DNA of 64,000 nucleotides, from NCBI GenBank assembly GCA_963715025.1, contig CAVQQQ010000009.1, positions 744,001 through 808,000 on the forward strand, read 5' to 3'. Shown piece after piece: positions 25,464-34,142 of the stretch (positions are counted from its first letter, which is position 1; the number at the start of each line of letters is the position of its first letter). A model generated the notes under the pieces. That model saw only the letters and a list, made by a program, of their open reading frames with translations. It was not told the origin of the DNA and made no database searches. The translations under genes and the position numbers were made by a program. The DNA is from DASSJT01 sp963715025 (GTDB taxonomy: Bacteria > Actinomycetota > Actinomycetes > Actinomycetales > Dermatophilaceae).

Positions 25464-26024
25464 ATGACAACTGGCACCGCACACCGCAACGGCGTGGACA
25501 CCGCCACGCTGTTCGCCACCCTGGACGCGGTCCAGGCCATGCCCGCCGCCGCCCAGTTCCAGTTCCGGGCCCACAACGAGTGGGTGAACGGGACGCACAG
25601 CCGCTCCACCATCTCCGACTATTTCGGAGTCGGCGAAGAGCGGGCCCACGAGCGCGAGTTCGTCTTCGACGGCGACCACCCAGCCGTCCTGGTGGGCAGG
25701 GACAACGGCCCGACGCCGGTCGAGTTCCTGCTGCACGCCCTAGCCTCCTGCCTGACGGCCGGACTGGCCAACGTCGCCGCCGCGCGGAGGGTCACCCTCA
25801 CCGAGGTCCGCTCGACGGTCTCTGGCGACATCGACCTGAACGGCATCCTCGGCCTCCAGGATGTCCGCAACGGCTACCAGCAGGTGACCGTGAAGTTCGT
25901 CGTCAAGGGCGATGCGCCCGAGGAGGTGCTGCGCGAGATCGTCGAGCAGTCCCGCCAGCGCTCGGCGGTCTTCGACGTCATCACCAACGGCGTCCCGGTC
26001 GACATCGAGGTCGAGGTCGCCTGA
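25464..26024 (+). CDS. OsmC-family protein with a single conserved cysteine
   Basis: A 186-residue OsmC-fold protein (GDHPAVLVGRDNGPTPVEFL, LHALASCLTAGLANVAAARR, then TVSGDIDLNGILG). The peroxidase-type members have two cysteines; here only the one in ALASCLTAG is present and the second position falls in EQSRQRSAVFDVITNGVP with no Cys. Two-cysteine peroxidase chemistry is therefore unlikely. ATG 25464 follows AAAGGTAG; a GTG at 25395 overlapping the upstream stop is an alternative. It probably belongs to the monooxygenase operon under the 11-bp repeats. Confidence 0.85.
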   Translation: MTTGTAHRNGVDTATLFATLDAVQAMPAAAQFQFRAHNEWVNGTHSRSTISDYFGVGEERAHEREFVFDGDHPAVLVGRDNGPTPVEFLLHALASCLTAGLANVAAARRVTLTEVRSTVSGDIDLNGILGLQDVRNGYQQVTVKFVVKGDAPEEVLREIVEQSRQRSAVFDVITNGVPVDIEVEVA

Positions 26025-26054
26025 CCGCGCCGGTGGGCCTGCGACAGTAGTCGC

Positions 26055-26684
26055 GTGAGGGAACGCCAGCGCTTCTACGGGTACATCGCCGGACTTGGCA
26101 CGACGAGTGGCACGCGGATCGTCGTCGGGCGGTGGACGACCACCCCGTACGGACCGTTCTCCGACGTGATGATCGAGGAGTCCAACGGTCATCGGGTGCT
26201 GCTGGCGCCGAGCGTCCGCATCGCCCACCTGATCAGCCAGACCTACGAGTTCGACAACGTGCGGGTCACCCCCGTGACGGTGCACGCTGACGACGCCGGC
26301 GACGGCGCCGGGGCAACCTGGAACGTCTCCTCGGCGGGATTCCGGCTCACGTTCACCACCGGTGGGCGTATGCCGGTCGGCCGCCTGCTGGGGGCGGTTC
26401 CGGTTGCCCTGGCCTCCCGCACGCAGTGGGCCCGCGCCGTCGACCCGGTGGCGACCATGGTGATGCGGGGTGTGCACACGCGGGGAACCGGCCGGTCCGG
26501 GCTGCGCGCGTGGTACAGCCCTGTCGACCTGCACCGCATCGAGCAGGCGTCCGGAACCCTCGCGGGAAAGAGCCTGGGCTCGCTGGCCCCGGTCGACCCG
26601 CCGACCCGGTTCGGCTTCTCGTCAACGCCCCGCATCCCCACCGTGACCAAGGTCGTCTCGACAGTGGAGACCAACGTCACCTGA
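26055..26684 (+). CDS. Conserved hypothetical protein
   Basis: A 209-residue soluble protein, MRERQRFYGYIAGLGTTSGT and on, with no domain I can name. The first 60 residues (RIVVGRWTTTPYGPFSDVMI, HRVLLAPSVRIAHLISQTY) look like a beta-rich globular fold, and the second half contains GRMPVGRLLGAVPVALASR. Similar proteins occur as single genes in actinobacteria. GTG 26055 begins 30 bases after osmC, so it may be the last gene of that operon. Function unknown. Confidence 0.65.
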   Translation: MRERQRFYGYIAGLGTTSGTRIVVGRWTTTPYGPFSDVMIEESNGHRVLLAPSVRIAHLISQTYEFDNVRVTPVTVHADDAGDGAGATWNVSSAGFRLTFTTGGRMPVGRLLGAVPVALASRTQWARAVDPVATMVMRGVHTRGTGRSGLRAWYSPVDLHRIEQASGTLAGKSLGSLAPVDPPTRFGFSSTPRIPTVTKVVSTVETNVT

Positions 26685-26723
26685 CCAAGGCGCACACGAG
26701 CGCCGGTGGGAAGATGAGCGCCC

Positions 26724-27941
26724 ATGAGGCCCATCATCCAGTCGCGCAAGCTGCAGAACGTCCGCTACGACGTGCGTGGGCCGATCCTCGTCGAGGCCCA
26801 CCGGCTGGAGGCCGAAGGCCACCGCATCCTCAAGCTCAACATCGGCAACCCCGCGCCGTTCGGCTTCGAGGCGCCCGAGGCGATCCTCGCCGACGTGATC
26901 CACCACCTGCCCACGTCCCAGGGCTACAGCGACTCCAAGGGCATCTACTCGGCCCGCACCGCGGTCGCGCAGTTCTACCAGGAGGAGGGTCTCACCGACG
27001 TCACGGTCGACGACGTCTTCATCGGCAACGGCGTCTCCGAGCTGATCACGATGGTCCTGCAGGCCTTCGTCGACGACGGCAACGAGATCCTTGTCCCCGC
27101 GCCGGACTACCCCCTCTGGACCGGCGCCGTGACCCTGGCCGGCGGCACGCCCGTCCACTACCGCTGCGACGAGGCCAACGGGTGGAGCCCGGACCTGGAG
27201 GACATCGAGGCGAAGATCACCGAGCACACCCACGCGCTGGTGATCATCAACCCCAACAACCCCACGGGCGCCGTTTACTCCGAGGAGATCGTCAAGGGGC
27301 TCGTCGACATCGCCCGCCGCCACCACCTCGTGCTCATGTCCGACGAGATCTACGAGAAGATCCTGTTCGACGGGGCGGTCCACCACCACACCGCGACGTA
27401 TGCCGGTGACGACGTCTTCTGCCTCACCTTCAGTGGCCTGTCCAAGGCCTACCGGGTGGCCGGCTACCGCTCCGGATGGGTCGCGGTGACCGGTCCGCGG
27501 GAGCGGGCGGTGGACTTCCTCGAGGGCCTCACGCTGCTCGCCAACATGCGCATGTGCGCGAACGTCCCCGCGCAGCACGCCATCCAGACTGCCCTGGGCG
27601 GCTACCAGTCGATCAACGAGCTGATCCTCCCCGGGGGGCGGCTGCTGGAACAGCGCGACACGGCACACGAGCTGCTCACCCAGATCCCCGGGGTGACCTG
27701 CGTCAAGCCGCAGGGCGCCCTCTACTGCTTCCCGCGCCTCGACCCTGACGTCTATGACATCAAGGACGACGAGAAGTTCGTCATCGAGCTGCTCCGGGCC
27801 AAGAAGATCCTCGTCACGCATGGCACGGGGTTCAACTGGCCCGACCCCGACCACTTCCGCCTGGTGACGCTGCCCGACACCGAGCTGCTGACCGAGGCAA
27901 TCGGACGGATCGCATCCTTCCTCGAAACCCTCCGCGACTGA
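26724..27941 (+). CDS. alaA: Alanine (class I/II PLP-dependent) aminotransferase
   Basis: A 405-residue aminotransferase close to E. coli AlaA, which interconverts pyruvate/glutamate and alanine/2-oxoglutarate. It opens with PIIQSRKLQNVRYDVRGPIL and has the typical INPNNPTGAVYSEE loop, LMSDEIYEKILFDG and the PLP-lysine motif FSGLSKAYRVAGYRSGW. Motifs and length match the family throughout. It is read alone with a 40-base gap from the upstream gene. Confidence 0.92.
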   Translation: MRPIIQSRKLQNVRYDVRGPILVEAHRLEAEGHRILKLNIGNPAPFGFEAPEAILADVIHHLPTSQGYSDSKGIYSARTAVAQFYQEEGLTDVTVDDVFIGNGVSELITMVLQAFVDDGNEILVPAPDYPLWTGAVTLAGGTPVHYRCDEANGWSPDLEDIEAKITEHTHALVIINPNNPTGAVYSEEIVKGLVDIARRHHLVLMSDEIYEKILFDGAVHHHTATYAGDDVFCLTFSGLSKAYRVAGYRSGWVAVTGPRERAVDFLEGLTLLANMRMCANVPAQHAIQTALGGYQSINELILPGGRLLEQRDTAHELLTQIPGVTCVKPQGALYCFPRLDPDVYDIKDDEKFVIELLRAKKILVTHGTGFNWPDPDHFRLVTLPDTELLTEAIGRIASFLETLRD

Positions 27942-27974
27942 GCCTGCCCGCTGCGGCAGTGCCATGATCGACTC

Positions 27975-28391
27975 GTGCTGACCGGCCGCCGCGATATCGT
28001 CGCCGTCATCGCCCTGGGCGGCATGGTCGGGTCGATCGGGCGGTGGGAGCTGGCCCAGATCCTTCGCCACGCGGCGGGCGCCTTCCCGTGGGCGACCTTC
28101 TGGGTGAACGTGACCGGGGCATTCCTGATCGGCGCCCTCATGCACTACGTGCTGGAGGTCTGGCCACCGCACCGTCTGGTGCGACCCTTCCTGGGGGTCG
28201 GCGTGCTCGGCGGCTGGACGACCTTCTCCGCCTACATGCTCGATGCCCGCGCCCTTCTGGCCGGTGGGCACCTGCTGGTGGCCGCGGCATACGTCATCGG
28301 CACGCTCGTCCTCGGTCTGGCCGCGGTCTGGCTCGGCCTCGCCCTCGCCCGCGCACTCGCGCGGCCCCACCCAGCAGGAGGCAGCAGATGA
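27975..28391 (+). CDS. crcB: Fluoride ion channel subunit, first copy
   Basis: Fluc/CrcB channel subunit that lets fluoride leak out of the cell. The 138-residue protein has four membrane helices, with GGMVGSIGRWELAQI, FWVNVTGAFLIGALM and GVLGGWTTFSAYMLDAR. Two different Fluc genes flank a DUF190 gene, so the channel is probably a heterodimer as in many Gram-positives. GTG 27975 lies 34 bases after alaA; no fluoride riboswitch fits in that gap. Confidence 0.92.
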   Translation: MLTGRRDIVAVIALGGMVGSIGRWELAQILRHAAGAFPWATFWVNVTGAFLIGALMHYVLEVWPPHRLVRPFLGVGVLGGWTTFSAYMLDARALLAGGHLLVAAAYVIGTLVLGLAAVWLGLALARALARPHPAGGSR

Positions 28392-28720
28392 CCGTCACGC
28401 AGGGACTCCGACTGAGCATCTACGTCGGTGAGGACGACCAGGCGCACCACCGACCGCTGTACGCCGAGATCGTGCACCGGGCGCACGCGGCAGGCCTGGC
28501 CGGAGCGAGCGTGTTCCGTGGGATGGAGGGGTACGGCGTCTCCAGCCACGTGCACACGAGCCGGATTCTCAGTCTCTCGGAGGACCTTCCGGTGGCGATC
28601 GTCATCGTCGATGTCGCGGCGCGAGTCGAGGCCTTTCTGCCCGAGCTCGGGGAGCTGGCGCCCGACGCCCTCGTCACAGTCGACGAGGTCCGAGTAGTCC
28701 AGGGCAGGCTCCCGGGATGA
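28388..28720 (+). CDS. DUF190 protein of the fluoride-export operon
   Basis: A 110-residue DUF190 protein (LRLSIYVGEDDQAHHRPLYA, GLAGASVFRGMEGYG, LPVAIVIVDVAARVEAFLPE), related in fold to PII-like signalling proteins. It sits between two crcB genes with four-base ATGA overlaps on both sides, so all three are translated together. It may gate or sense for the channel, but no experiment fixes its role. Confidence 0.9.
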   Translation: MTVTQGLRLSIYVGEDDQAHHRPLYAEIVHRAHAAGLAGASVFRGMEGYGVSSHVHTSRILSLSEDLPVAIVIVDVAARVEAFLPELGELAPDALVTVDEVRVVQGRLPG

Positions 28721-29088
28721 TGGTGCTGCTCGTGGCGCTGGGGGCAGCGGTCGGGGCCCCGGCGCGGTACCTCACCGACGTGTGGGTCCAGTCGCGGCGC
28801 GACGCCGTGCTCCCACTCGGGACCCTGGCGGTCAACGTGGTGGGCTCGCTCGTGCTCGGGGTCGTCGCTGCTGCGTCGACCGCGCCCGGCGCGCCGAGCT
28901 GGCTGCTCCCCCTTGTGGGGACCGGGCTGTGCGGCGCGCTCACGACCTTCTCGACCTTTGGCTACGAGACGCTGCGGCTCATCGAGGACGGCTCCTGGCA
29001 GGAGGCGGCGGCCAACGTGGGGCTGAGCCTGGCGCTGAGCGGGCTGGCGTGCTTCATCGGGTATGCCGTGGGGCTGGCTCTCGCGTAG
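28717..29088 (+). CDS. crcB: Fluoride ion channel subunit, second copy
   Basis: A 123-residue second Fluc/CrcB subunit with four membrane helices. It has GAPARYLTDVWVQ, GTLAVNVVGSLVLGVVA and TGLCGALTTFSTFGYETLRL, the canonical Fluc pore signatures. It differs enough from the first copy to suggest a heterodimer. It is translationally coupled to the DUF190 gene. Confidence 0.92.
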   Translation: MMVLLVALGAAVGAPARYLTDVWVQSRRDAVLPLGTLAVNVVGSLVLGVVAAASTAPGAPSWLLPLVGTGLCGALTTFSTFGYETLRLIEDGSWQEAAANVGLSLALSGLACFIGYAVGLALA

Positions 29089-29189
29089 GCACCCCTTCGC
29101 TGGGGGACAGCGCCGTCCGGGTTTCGGTGTTCTCGCGACCGGGCTCGGTGCTGTGACGACCCAGACCAGTTCCGAAGTAGGGTGCGGAC

Positions 29190-31547
29190 GTGCCCGGATC
29201 CATCCTCGGCAATGCCGTGCGCCGCGTCGAAGACCCCGAGCTGCTGCGCGGCGAGGGGACTTTCGTCGACAACCTCAGACTGGACGGCGCGCTGTACGCC
29301 GCCTTCGTGCGCTCGCCCTTCGCGCACGCGCGGGTCGCCGCCATCGAGGTGGCCGAGGCGCGAGAGGCACCGGGAGTCGTGGCGGTCTTCACGGCTGCTG
29401 ATCTGGACCTCCCGCCGACTCCCGTGTTCGCCATCGCCAACGAGGCCTGCGGGCATCCTCCGTTGGCCACCGACCGGGTCCGGTACGTCGGAGACCCGGT
29501 GGCCGTCGTGCTGGCCGAGTCTGCGGCCGCGGCAGCCGACACAGTTCCCCTGGTCGACGTCGACTACGACCCGCTGCCGGCTGTGGTCGACGTGGAAGCG
29601 GCCGTGGCAGAGGGGGCACCCCTGCAGTTCGAGGAGCTCGGCAGCAACGTGGCCACCGGTGAGCGCGACGGTGGCGACGACGATCCCCTGGAGGGTGCGG
29701 ACGTCGTTGTGCGCGCCCGCATGGTCAACCAGAGGGTAGCTGTGGCGCCGATCGAGACGAACGCCATCGCCGTCGACCCGACCGGCGACGTCCTCACGAT
29801 CCACCACTCCACGCAGATGCCCCACACGTCGCGCAACCTCGTGGCGGCGTGGCTGGGACTCGAGCGGAGCCAGGTTCGGGTGATCGCTCCGCACGTCGGC
29901 GGCGCCTTCGGCGGGAAGGTCGGCCTCACCCCTGAGCAGTGGACCGTGGTCGCGAGCGCCCGTCAGCTGGGCCGGCCGGTCAAGTGGACCGAGACGCGCA
30001 GCGAGGCGATGCTCTCCATGCACGGACGCGGGCAATTGCAGTACGCCGAGCTGGGGCTCACCTCGGACGGACTGATCACCGGGCTCCGCTGTCGGGTGCT
30101 GGGCGACTGTGGTGCGTATGCCGGCTTCAGCGGCGAGTTCCCTCAGGGCCCAACGTTTTTCATGTCCCAAGGCGTCTATGAGATCCCTCGGGTTTCGTTC
30201 GACGGGGTCGCAGTGATGACCAACACGACGCCAGTGGGCGCCTTCCGCGGAGCTGGCCGGCCCGAGGCCGCCGCCATGCTGGAGCGGCTCATGGACCTCG
30301 CCGCAGACGAGACGGGCATCTCGCCGGTGGAGATCCGGCGGCGCAACTTCATCCGGTCCGACCGGTTCCCCTACGCCACCCGCACCGGCGCCCTCTATGA
30401 CAACGGCGACTTCGACCTGCCGCTGCGCGAGGCGCTGCGCATCGCTAACTACGAGGGCCTCCTCGCCGAGCAGGATGGGCGCCGCCAGCGGGGCGACGTG
30501 CTTCAGCTGGGGATCGGGGTCTCCGCTTACGTGGAGGTCACCGGCGGCGGGTCGGGCGAGTTCGGCTCGGTCGAGGTGCATGAGGACGGGACGGCCACGG
30601 TCATGGCGGGCACCTCCGCACACGGTCAGGGGCACGCCACGTCCTTCTCGATGATCGTGGCCGACCGACTGGGCATTCCGCTCGACCGGATCCGCTATGT
30701 GCAGTCGGACACCGCCCTGGTGCCCAGCGGCTGGGGAACCGGCGGCTCGAGATCGCTCCAGCTGGGCGGTACCGCAGTCGGGCAGGCGGCCGACGCCGTG
30801 CTCGTGCGGGCACGTGACGTCGCCGCGGCACTCCTGGAGGCGGCCCCGCCGGACGTGTCCCTGACCGAGGAGGGGATGTTCCACGTAGCTGGCGTGCCCG
30901 GCGTGATGGTCACCTGGGCAGACGTCGCCACCCAAGCCACGACGGACGGCGGCGCCCCGCTCCAGGCTGGACTGAAGTTCAAGGCCGAGGGGGCGACGTT
31001 CCCCTTCGGCGCCCACGTCTCAGTCGTGGAGGTCGACACCGAGACGGGCCAGGTGACTCCGCTCTGGCATGTCGCGGTCGACGACTGCGGGACGGTCCTC
31101 AACCCGCTCATCGTCGCCGGTCAGCAGCACGGAGGTGCGGCTCAGGGCATCTCACAGGCCCTGTGGGAGGAGTTCCTCTACGGCCCCGACGGCACGCCGA
31201 TGACGTCGACCTTCGCCGACTACGGGATCCCGAGCGCCGCGGACCTGCCGCCGCTCGCGGCCTCCAACACCGAGACACCGACGCCACTCAACCCGCTGGG
31301 CGCCAAGGGAATCGGCGAGTCAGCGACGATCGGATCCACCCCTGCGGTCCAGAACGCCGTCGTCGACGCCCTCAGCCACCTCGGGGTGAGGCACGTCGAC
31401 CTCCCGTGCACCCCTGGTCGGGTCTGGGCCGCGATGCAGGCGGCGGCCCGCGGCGAGGCCGACCCCTGGCGCGAGCCACCGGACGTGTTCGCCTCGCTGC
31501 CGGTACGCTCGGCCGACCTCGGCGGCGAGGTCGCCGAGACCATCTGA
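29190..31547 (+). CDS. Orphan CoxL/xanthine-dehydrogenase-like molybdopterin subunit
   Basis: A 785-residue large subunit of the xanthine dehydrogenase family. It opens GNAVRRVEDPELLRGEGTFV, has the molybdenum-cofactor loops PHVGGAFGGKVGL and GTSAHGQGHATSF and the catalytic glutamate in LGAKGIGES. The loop AFRGAGR (352-357) matches form II CoxL rather than the AYxCSFR of true CO dehydrogenase, so CO oxidation should not be assumed. No FAD or iron-sulfur subunit gene lies next to it, which is unusual. GTG 29190. Its partners must be encoded elsewhere, if it works. Confidence 0.88.
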   Translation: MPGSILGNAVRRVEDPELLRGEGTFVDNLRLDGALYAAFVRSPFAHARVAAIEVAEAREAPGVVAVFTAADLDLPPTPVFAIANEACGHPPLATDRVRYVGDPVAVVLAESAAAAADTVPLVDVDYDPLPAVVDVEAAVAEGAPLQFEELGSNVATGERDGGDDDPLEGADVVVRARMVNQRVAVAPIETNAIAVDPTGDVLTIHHSTQMPHTSRNLVAAWLGLERSQVRVIAPHVGGAFGGKVGLTPEQWTVVASARQLGRPVKWTETRSEAMLSMHGRGQLQYAELGLTSDGLITGLRCRVLGDCGAYAGFSGEFPQGPTFFMSQGVYEIPRVSFDGVAVMTNTTPVGAFRGAGRPEAAAMLERLMDLAADETGISPVEIRRRNFIRSDRFPYATRTGALYDNGDFDLPLREALRIANYEGLLAEQDGRRQRGDVLQLGIGVSAYVEVTGGGSGEFGSVEVHEDGTATVMAGTSAHGQGHATSFSMIVADRLGIPLDRIRYVQSDTALVPSGWGTGGSRSLQLGGTAVGQAADAVLVRARDVAAALLEAAPPDVSLTEEGMFHVAGVPGVMVTWADVATQATTDGGAPLQAGLKFKAEGATFPFGAHVSVVEVDTETGQVTPLWHVAVDDCGTVLNPLIVAGQQHGGAAQGISQALWEEFLYGPDGTPMTSTFADYGIPSAADLPPLAASNTETPTPLNPLGAKGIGESATIGSTPAVQNAVVDALSHLGVRHVDLPCTPGRVWAAMQAAARGEADPWREPPDVFASLPVRSADLGGEVAETI

Positions 31548-31567
31548 CCCGGGGCCCGAACATCGAA

Positions 31568-31643
31568 GCTTTGCTAGCACGAGTTAGGCGAATGTGGACA
31601 CGTTGCACCATGTGCATCTGCCCCTAACCCGTGCTAGCAAAGC
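31568..31643. repeat. Long imperfect inverted repeat (21-bp arms)
   Basis: Arms 31568-31588 (GCTTTGCTAGCACGAGTTAGG) and 31623-31643 are complementary over 21 bases with one mismatch, around a 34-base loop. It lies 20 bases after the CoxL-like stop. A terminator is possible, but the stem is A/T-rich, has no U-tract and is unusually long. A regulatory or mobile (MITE- or REP-like) element is an alternative. Confidence 0.7.
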
Positions 31644-31702
31644 GTGGCGGCAGCGGCCGGCATCCCGCATCGGGCATACGGCATACGGCATCAACCCAAC
31701 AC

Positions 31703-31736
31703 AACGGCCCTGGGGGATCACTCCCCCAGGGCCGTT
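31703..31736. terminator. Strong hairpin terminator
   Basis: Perfect 15-bp arms AACGGCCCTGGGGGA / TCCCCCAGGGCCGTT (31703-31717, 31722-31736) with a four-base loop TCAC. It serves the leftward subtilase and possibly the rightward CoxL-like gene. Confidence 0.85.
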
Positions 31737-31764
31737 GAGCAGTGTTCAGCTCAAGGCTTCAGCC

Positions 31765-33516
31765 TCATTGCACCACGCCGAGGGCGTTGACGATGCCCGC
31801 GCCGTAGAAGGAGTTGAACTCCGGCGTGCCGTTGCACGTGGCGTTGAACTCGGCCGGGCGGCCGACGATCGTGTAATCCACGAGGCCGCCCTCGGGGCAG
31901 GCGTGGTCGGTCGCCGTGCTCTGGAGCAGCGACTTCACCGTATCGGGAGCGAGCGTGAAGCCCCGGCTGGCGTCACTGTCCAGGGCTCCGTGACGGCTCA
32001 CGGCCAAGGCAGCGACACCGGCTGCGTGCGGTGAGGCCATCGACGTGCCCTGGAGCCACTGGTAGTAGCCACAGGTGCCGCCGGCGTCGCACTGCTTCAT
32101 CACACCGAGGTCGCGGCCTGGCTTCGTGATGGTGCCGTTCTTGTCGACGAGACCCTCGGCCTGCAGGACGTGGGTCGGCGCCGAGGACAGGATCTCGTTC
32201 CCGTTGGTGCGGTAGGAGTCGGTGCCGAAGCCATCGCGGAAGTAGCCGCCCGGTGCCGAGACCTCCAACTCACCCGAGACAAGGTCGGAGGCGTAGTTGG
32301 AGTAGTCCGACTTTATCCCCGACGGGCCCAGGGCTGAGACGCCGATCACGAACGGCCCCTCGACCGGGAGGTCGAAGCAGGTGTCGTTGTCGATGGTGCG
32401 CTCGTACGCGGCGTTATCCCAGGTGTTGGCCGGGTTGTCGTAGTCGGGGCTGGAGAAGTCATGCCGCGGGTTGGAGATGTCCTCGTGGTTGTTGCCGAGG
32501 GCTGCCACCAGGGTCACGCCGTGGCCGTGCGCATACGTGAGCGCGCGGTTCATCGCCTCGATGATGACATCTTGGTCGGCTGCGGCATCGGAGCTGTCCT
32601 GCGGAGCGCCGCCCTGGCAGTTGTAGAGCCACGGGTCGACGTAGAAGGACATGTTGACGACGTCGATGCCGGCGTCACCGGCGTAGGTGAGCGCGTTGAC
32701 GGTCGGGGCGAGGAAGAAGTACCCGCTGTCCTGACCGGCCCGGACGTTGACGAGCGTCACGTCGGGGGCGATGCCGGTTATGCCGAGGCCGTTGCTCGCG
32801 GCGCCAATCGTGCCGGCGACGTGGGTGCCGTGTCCGTTGTCGTCAACGTTGGCTGGGTCGACACAGCCGGCGTATTCGCACGGCCCATCGATCGCCTCGA
32901 TGTCGGTTGTGAAGTTACGCGACTTGGCCGCGTCGAAGTGCGGCGCGAGGTCCGGGTGGTCGCCCTGGACGCCGGTGTCGATGACGCCGACGGTGACCCG
33001 GTTGTCGCCCTTCTCGACCGCATGGGCCTCGTTGGCGTTGATCATGCTCATGTCCCAGAGGAGCCCGTCGAGAGGGTCGCCTCCGGGCGGGGGTGGCGGG
33101 ACCTTCTTGCCAGTGCCGTTGGCCCGGCTCTTCTCGAAGCTCGCCTCGTTCTCGACGACGTCCTTCCCCTTGACCCGCTGGCCGGCCTCGCCGATGGAAT
33201 GCTCGGCGGAGACGCCCTTGACCCCGGAAATCGTCTTTGCCGCGCTGGCGAAGTTGCTCGCAGTGCTTGTCACCGAGATCAAGCCGATGGCCTTGTTCAC
33301 CGAGGTGACGGTGTAGCCCGCGCTCTGGAGCGAGTCCGCCACGGCGGTCGCGTCAGATGCCCGGTCTGTGAGGACGACGTAGTTGGTCGCCGTGGTGCTG
33401 GACTGGGCGGCGGTTGTGTCGCCGCTCAGGGGTACCGCACCCGCGGCCGCAGCAGCCAGCCCAGTGGCTGCCAGTGCGACGGCGGTCGATGCGGCGAGGA
33501 TTCGGCCTCTGCGCAT
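31765..33516 (-). CDS. Secreted subtilisin-like (S8) serine protease
   Basis: A 583-residue exported protease. Residues 1-27 are a signal peptide (MRRGRILAASTAVALAATGL, then AAAAAGAVP). A propeptide of the I9 inhibitor type (YVVLTDRASDATAVADSLQS) runs to about 110, and the catalytic domain has D180 (VGVIDTGVQ), H229 (NGHGTHVAGT), the oxyanion asparagine in AALGNNHED and S492 (GTSMASPHAAG). Cysteine pairs suggest disulfides. No sorting signal follows, so it should be released. The Shine-Dalgarno GGAGGAGGG precedes ATG 33516. Confidence 0.93.
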   Translation of the reverse strand: MRRGRILAASTAVALAATGLAAAAAGAVPLSGDTTAAQSSTTATNYVVLTDRASDATAVADSLQSAGYTVTSVNKAIGLISVTSTASNFASAAKTISGVKGVSAEHSIGEAGQRVKGKDVVENEASFEKSRANGTGKKVPPPPPGGDPLDGLLWDMSMINANEAHAVEKGDNRVTVGVIDTGVQGDHPDLAPHFDAAKSRNFTTDIEAIDGPCEYAGCVDPANVDDNGHGTHVAGTIGAASNGLGITGIAPDVTLVNVRAGQDSGYFFLAPTVNALTYAGDAGIDVVNMSFYVDPWLYNCQGGAPQDSSDAAADQDVIIEAMNRALTYAHGHGVTLVAALGNNHEDISNPRHDFSSPDYDNPANTWDNAAYERTIDNDTCFDLPVEGPFVIGVSALGPSGIKSDYSNYASDLVSGELEVSAPGGYFRDGFGTDSYRTNGNEILSSAPTHVLQAEGLVDKNGTITKPGRDLGVMKQCDAGGTCGYYQWLQGTSMASPHAAGVAALAVSRHGALDSDASRGFTLAPDTVKSLLQSTATDHACPEGGLVDYTIVGRPAEFNATCNGTPEFNSFYGAGIVNALGVVQ

Positions 33517-33724
33517 GTCTGGTTGTTCCCTCCTCCAAGGGGCGCCCGATTGTGCCCGCGGATCTCCGTGAATCTAGGGGGCTTCGAGGCAGAAGGGAAG
33601 ATTTTCCGCCGGATCGCCAGAGAATATCCGCCGTATGCCGGCCGGACAGGGGCGAGCGGGCTGCCCGCCCCCGCCGGGCGGCGGTGCGGACAGTGGTCGG
33701 CAAGCTGTGACATGCTGCTGAGTC

Positions 33725-34078
33725 ATGCGCACCCCACGCAGCAACGAACCCCTGGATGTCTTCGAGGCCTTCGGGACCTCGGTCGAGCACGGCGAGGTCG
33801 CCACGGCTGAGGTGTCCCGCGCGAAGAGCAGTCGGTCGGTGGCCGTGACCAGTGGCATCGCCCTGGTAGCCATTGTCGTCGCCGCGCTCGCCTTCGTGAC
33901 CGGGCTGCGCTGGGGCATGGGACATGTGCCAGGGCCGGCCCTGGCCAATCCACTTCTGGGCGTGCTGACCAATGTCACGTTCGCCCTGGTGTGCGGGCTC
34001 CTCCTCGCGATGGTCGCCGTGAGTGCGGGTGCGCTGGCGCTGGGCATCCCCTTCGTGCGGCGGCACGTCCGCCGCTGA
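33725..34078 (+). CDS. Small two-helix membrane protein, unknown
   Basis: A 117-residue protein with two clear hydrophobic helices (about 42-62 and 78-104) separated by a short loop (LRWGMGHVPGPALANPLLGV). The N-terminal 40 residues are hydrophilic and charged, and the C-terminus is basic (PFVRRHVRR). No domain recognised. Convergent with the permease gene. Confidence 0.6.
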   Translation: MRTPRSNEPLDVFEAFGTSVEHGEVATAEVSRAKSSRSVAVTSGIALVAIVVAALAFVTGLRWGMGHVPGPALANPLLGVLTNVTFALVCGLLLAMVAVSAGALALGIPFVRRHVRR

Positions 34079-34142
34079 CTCGTCCTCCTGATACGTCCGC
34101 CACTGACTCGTCAGCCAAAGGTGGCCCGGCGGGCCGCCCTCA

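Noticed and set aside
27942..27974. A fluoride riboswitch before crcB
   Set aside because: The gap is only 33 bases, too short for the crcB motif, and none of its conserved segments is visible.
29190..31547. Carbon monoxide dehydrogenase (form I) activity
   Set aside because: The active-site loop is AFRGAGR rather than AYxCSFR, and the medium and small subunits are missing.
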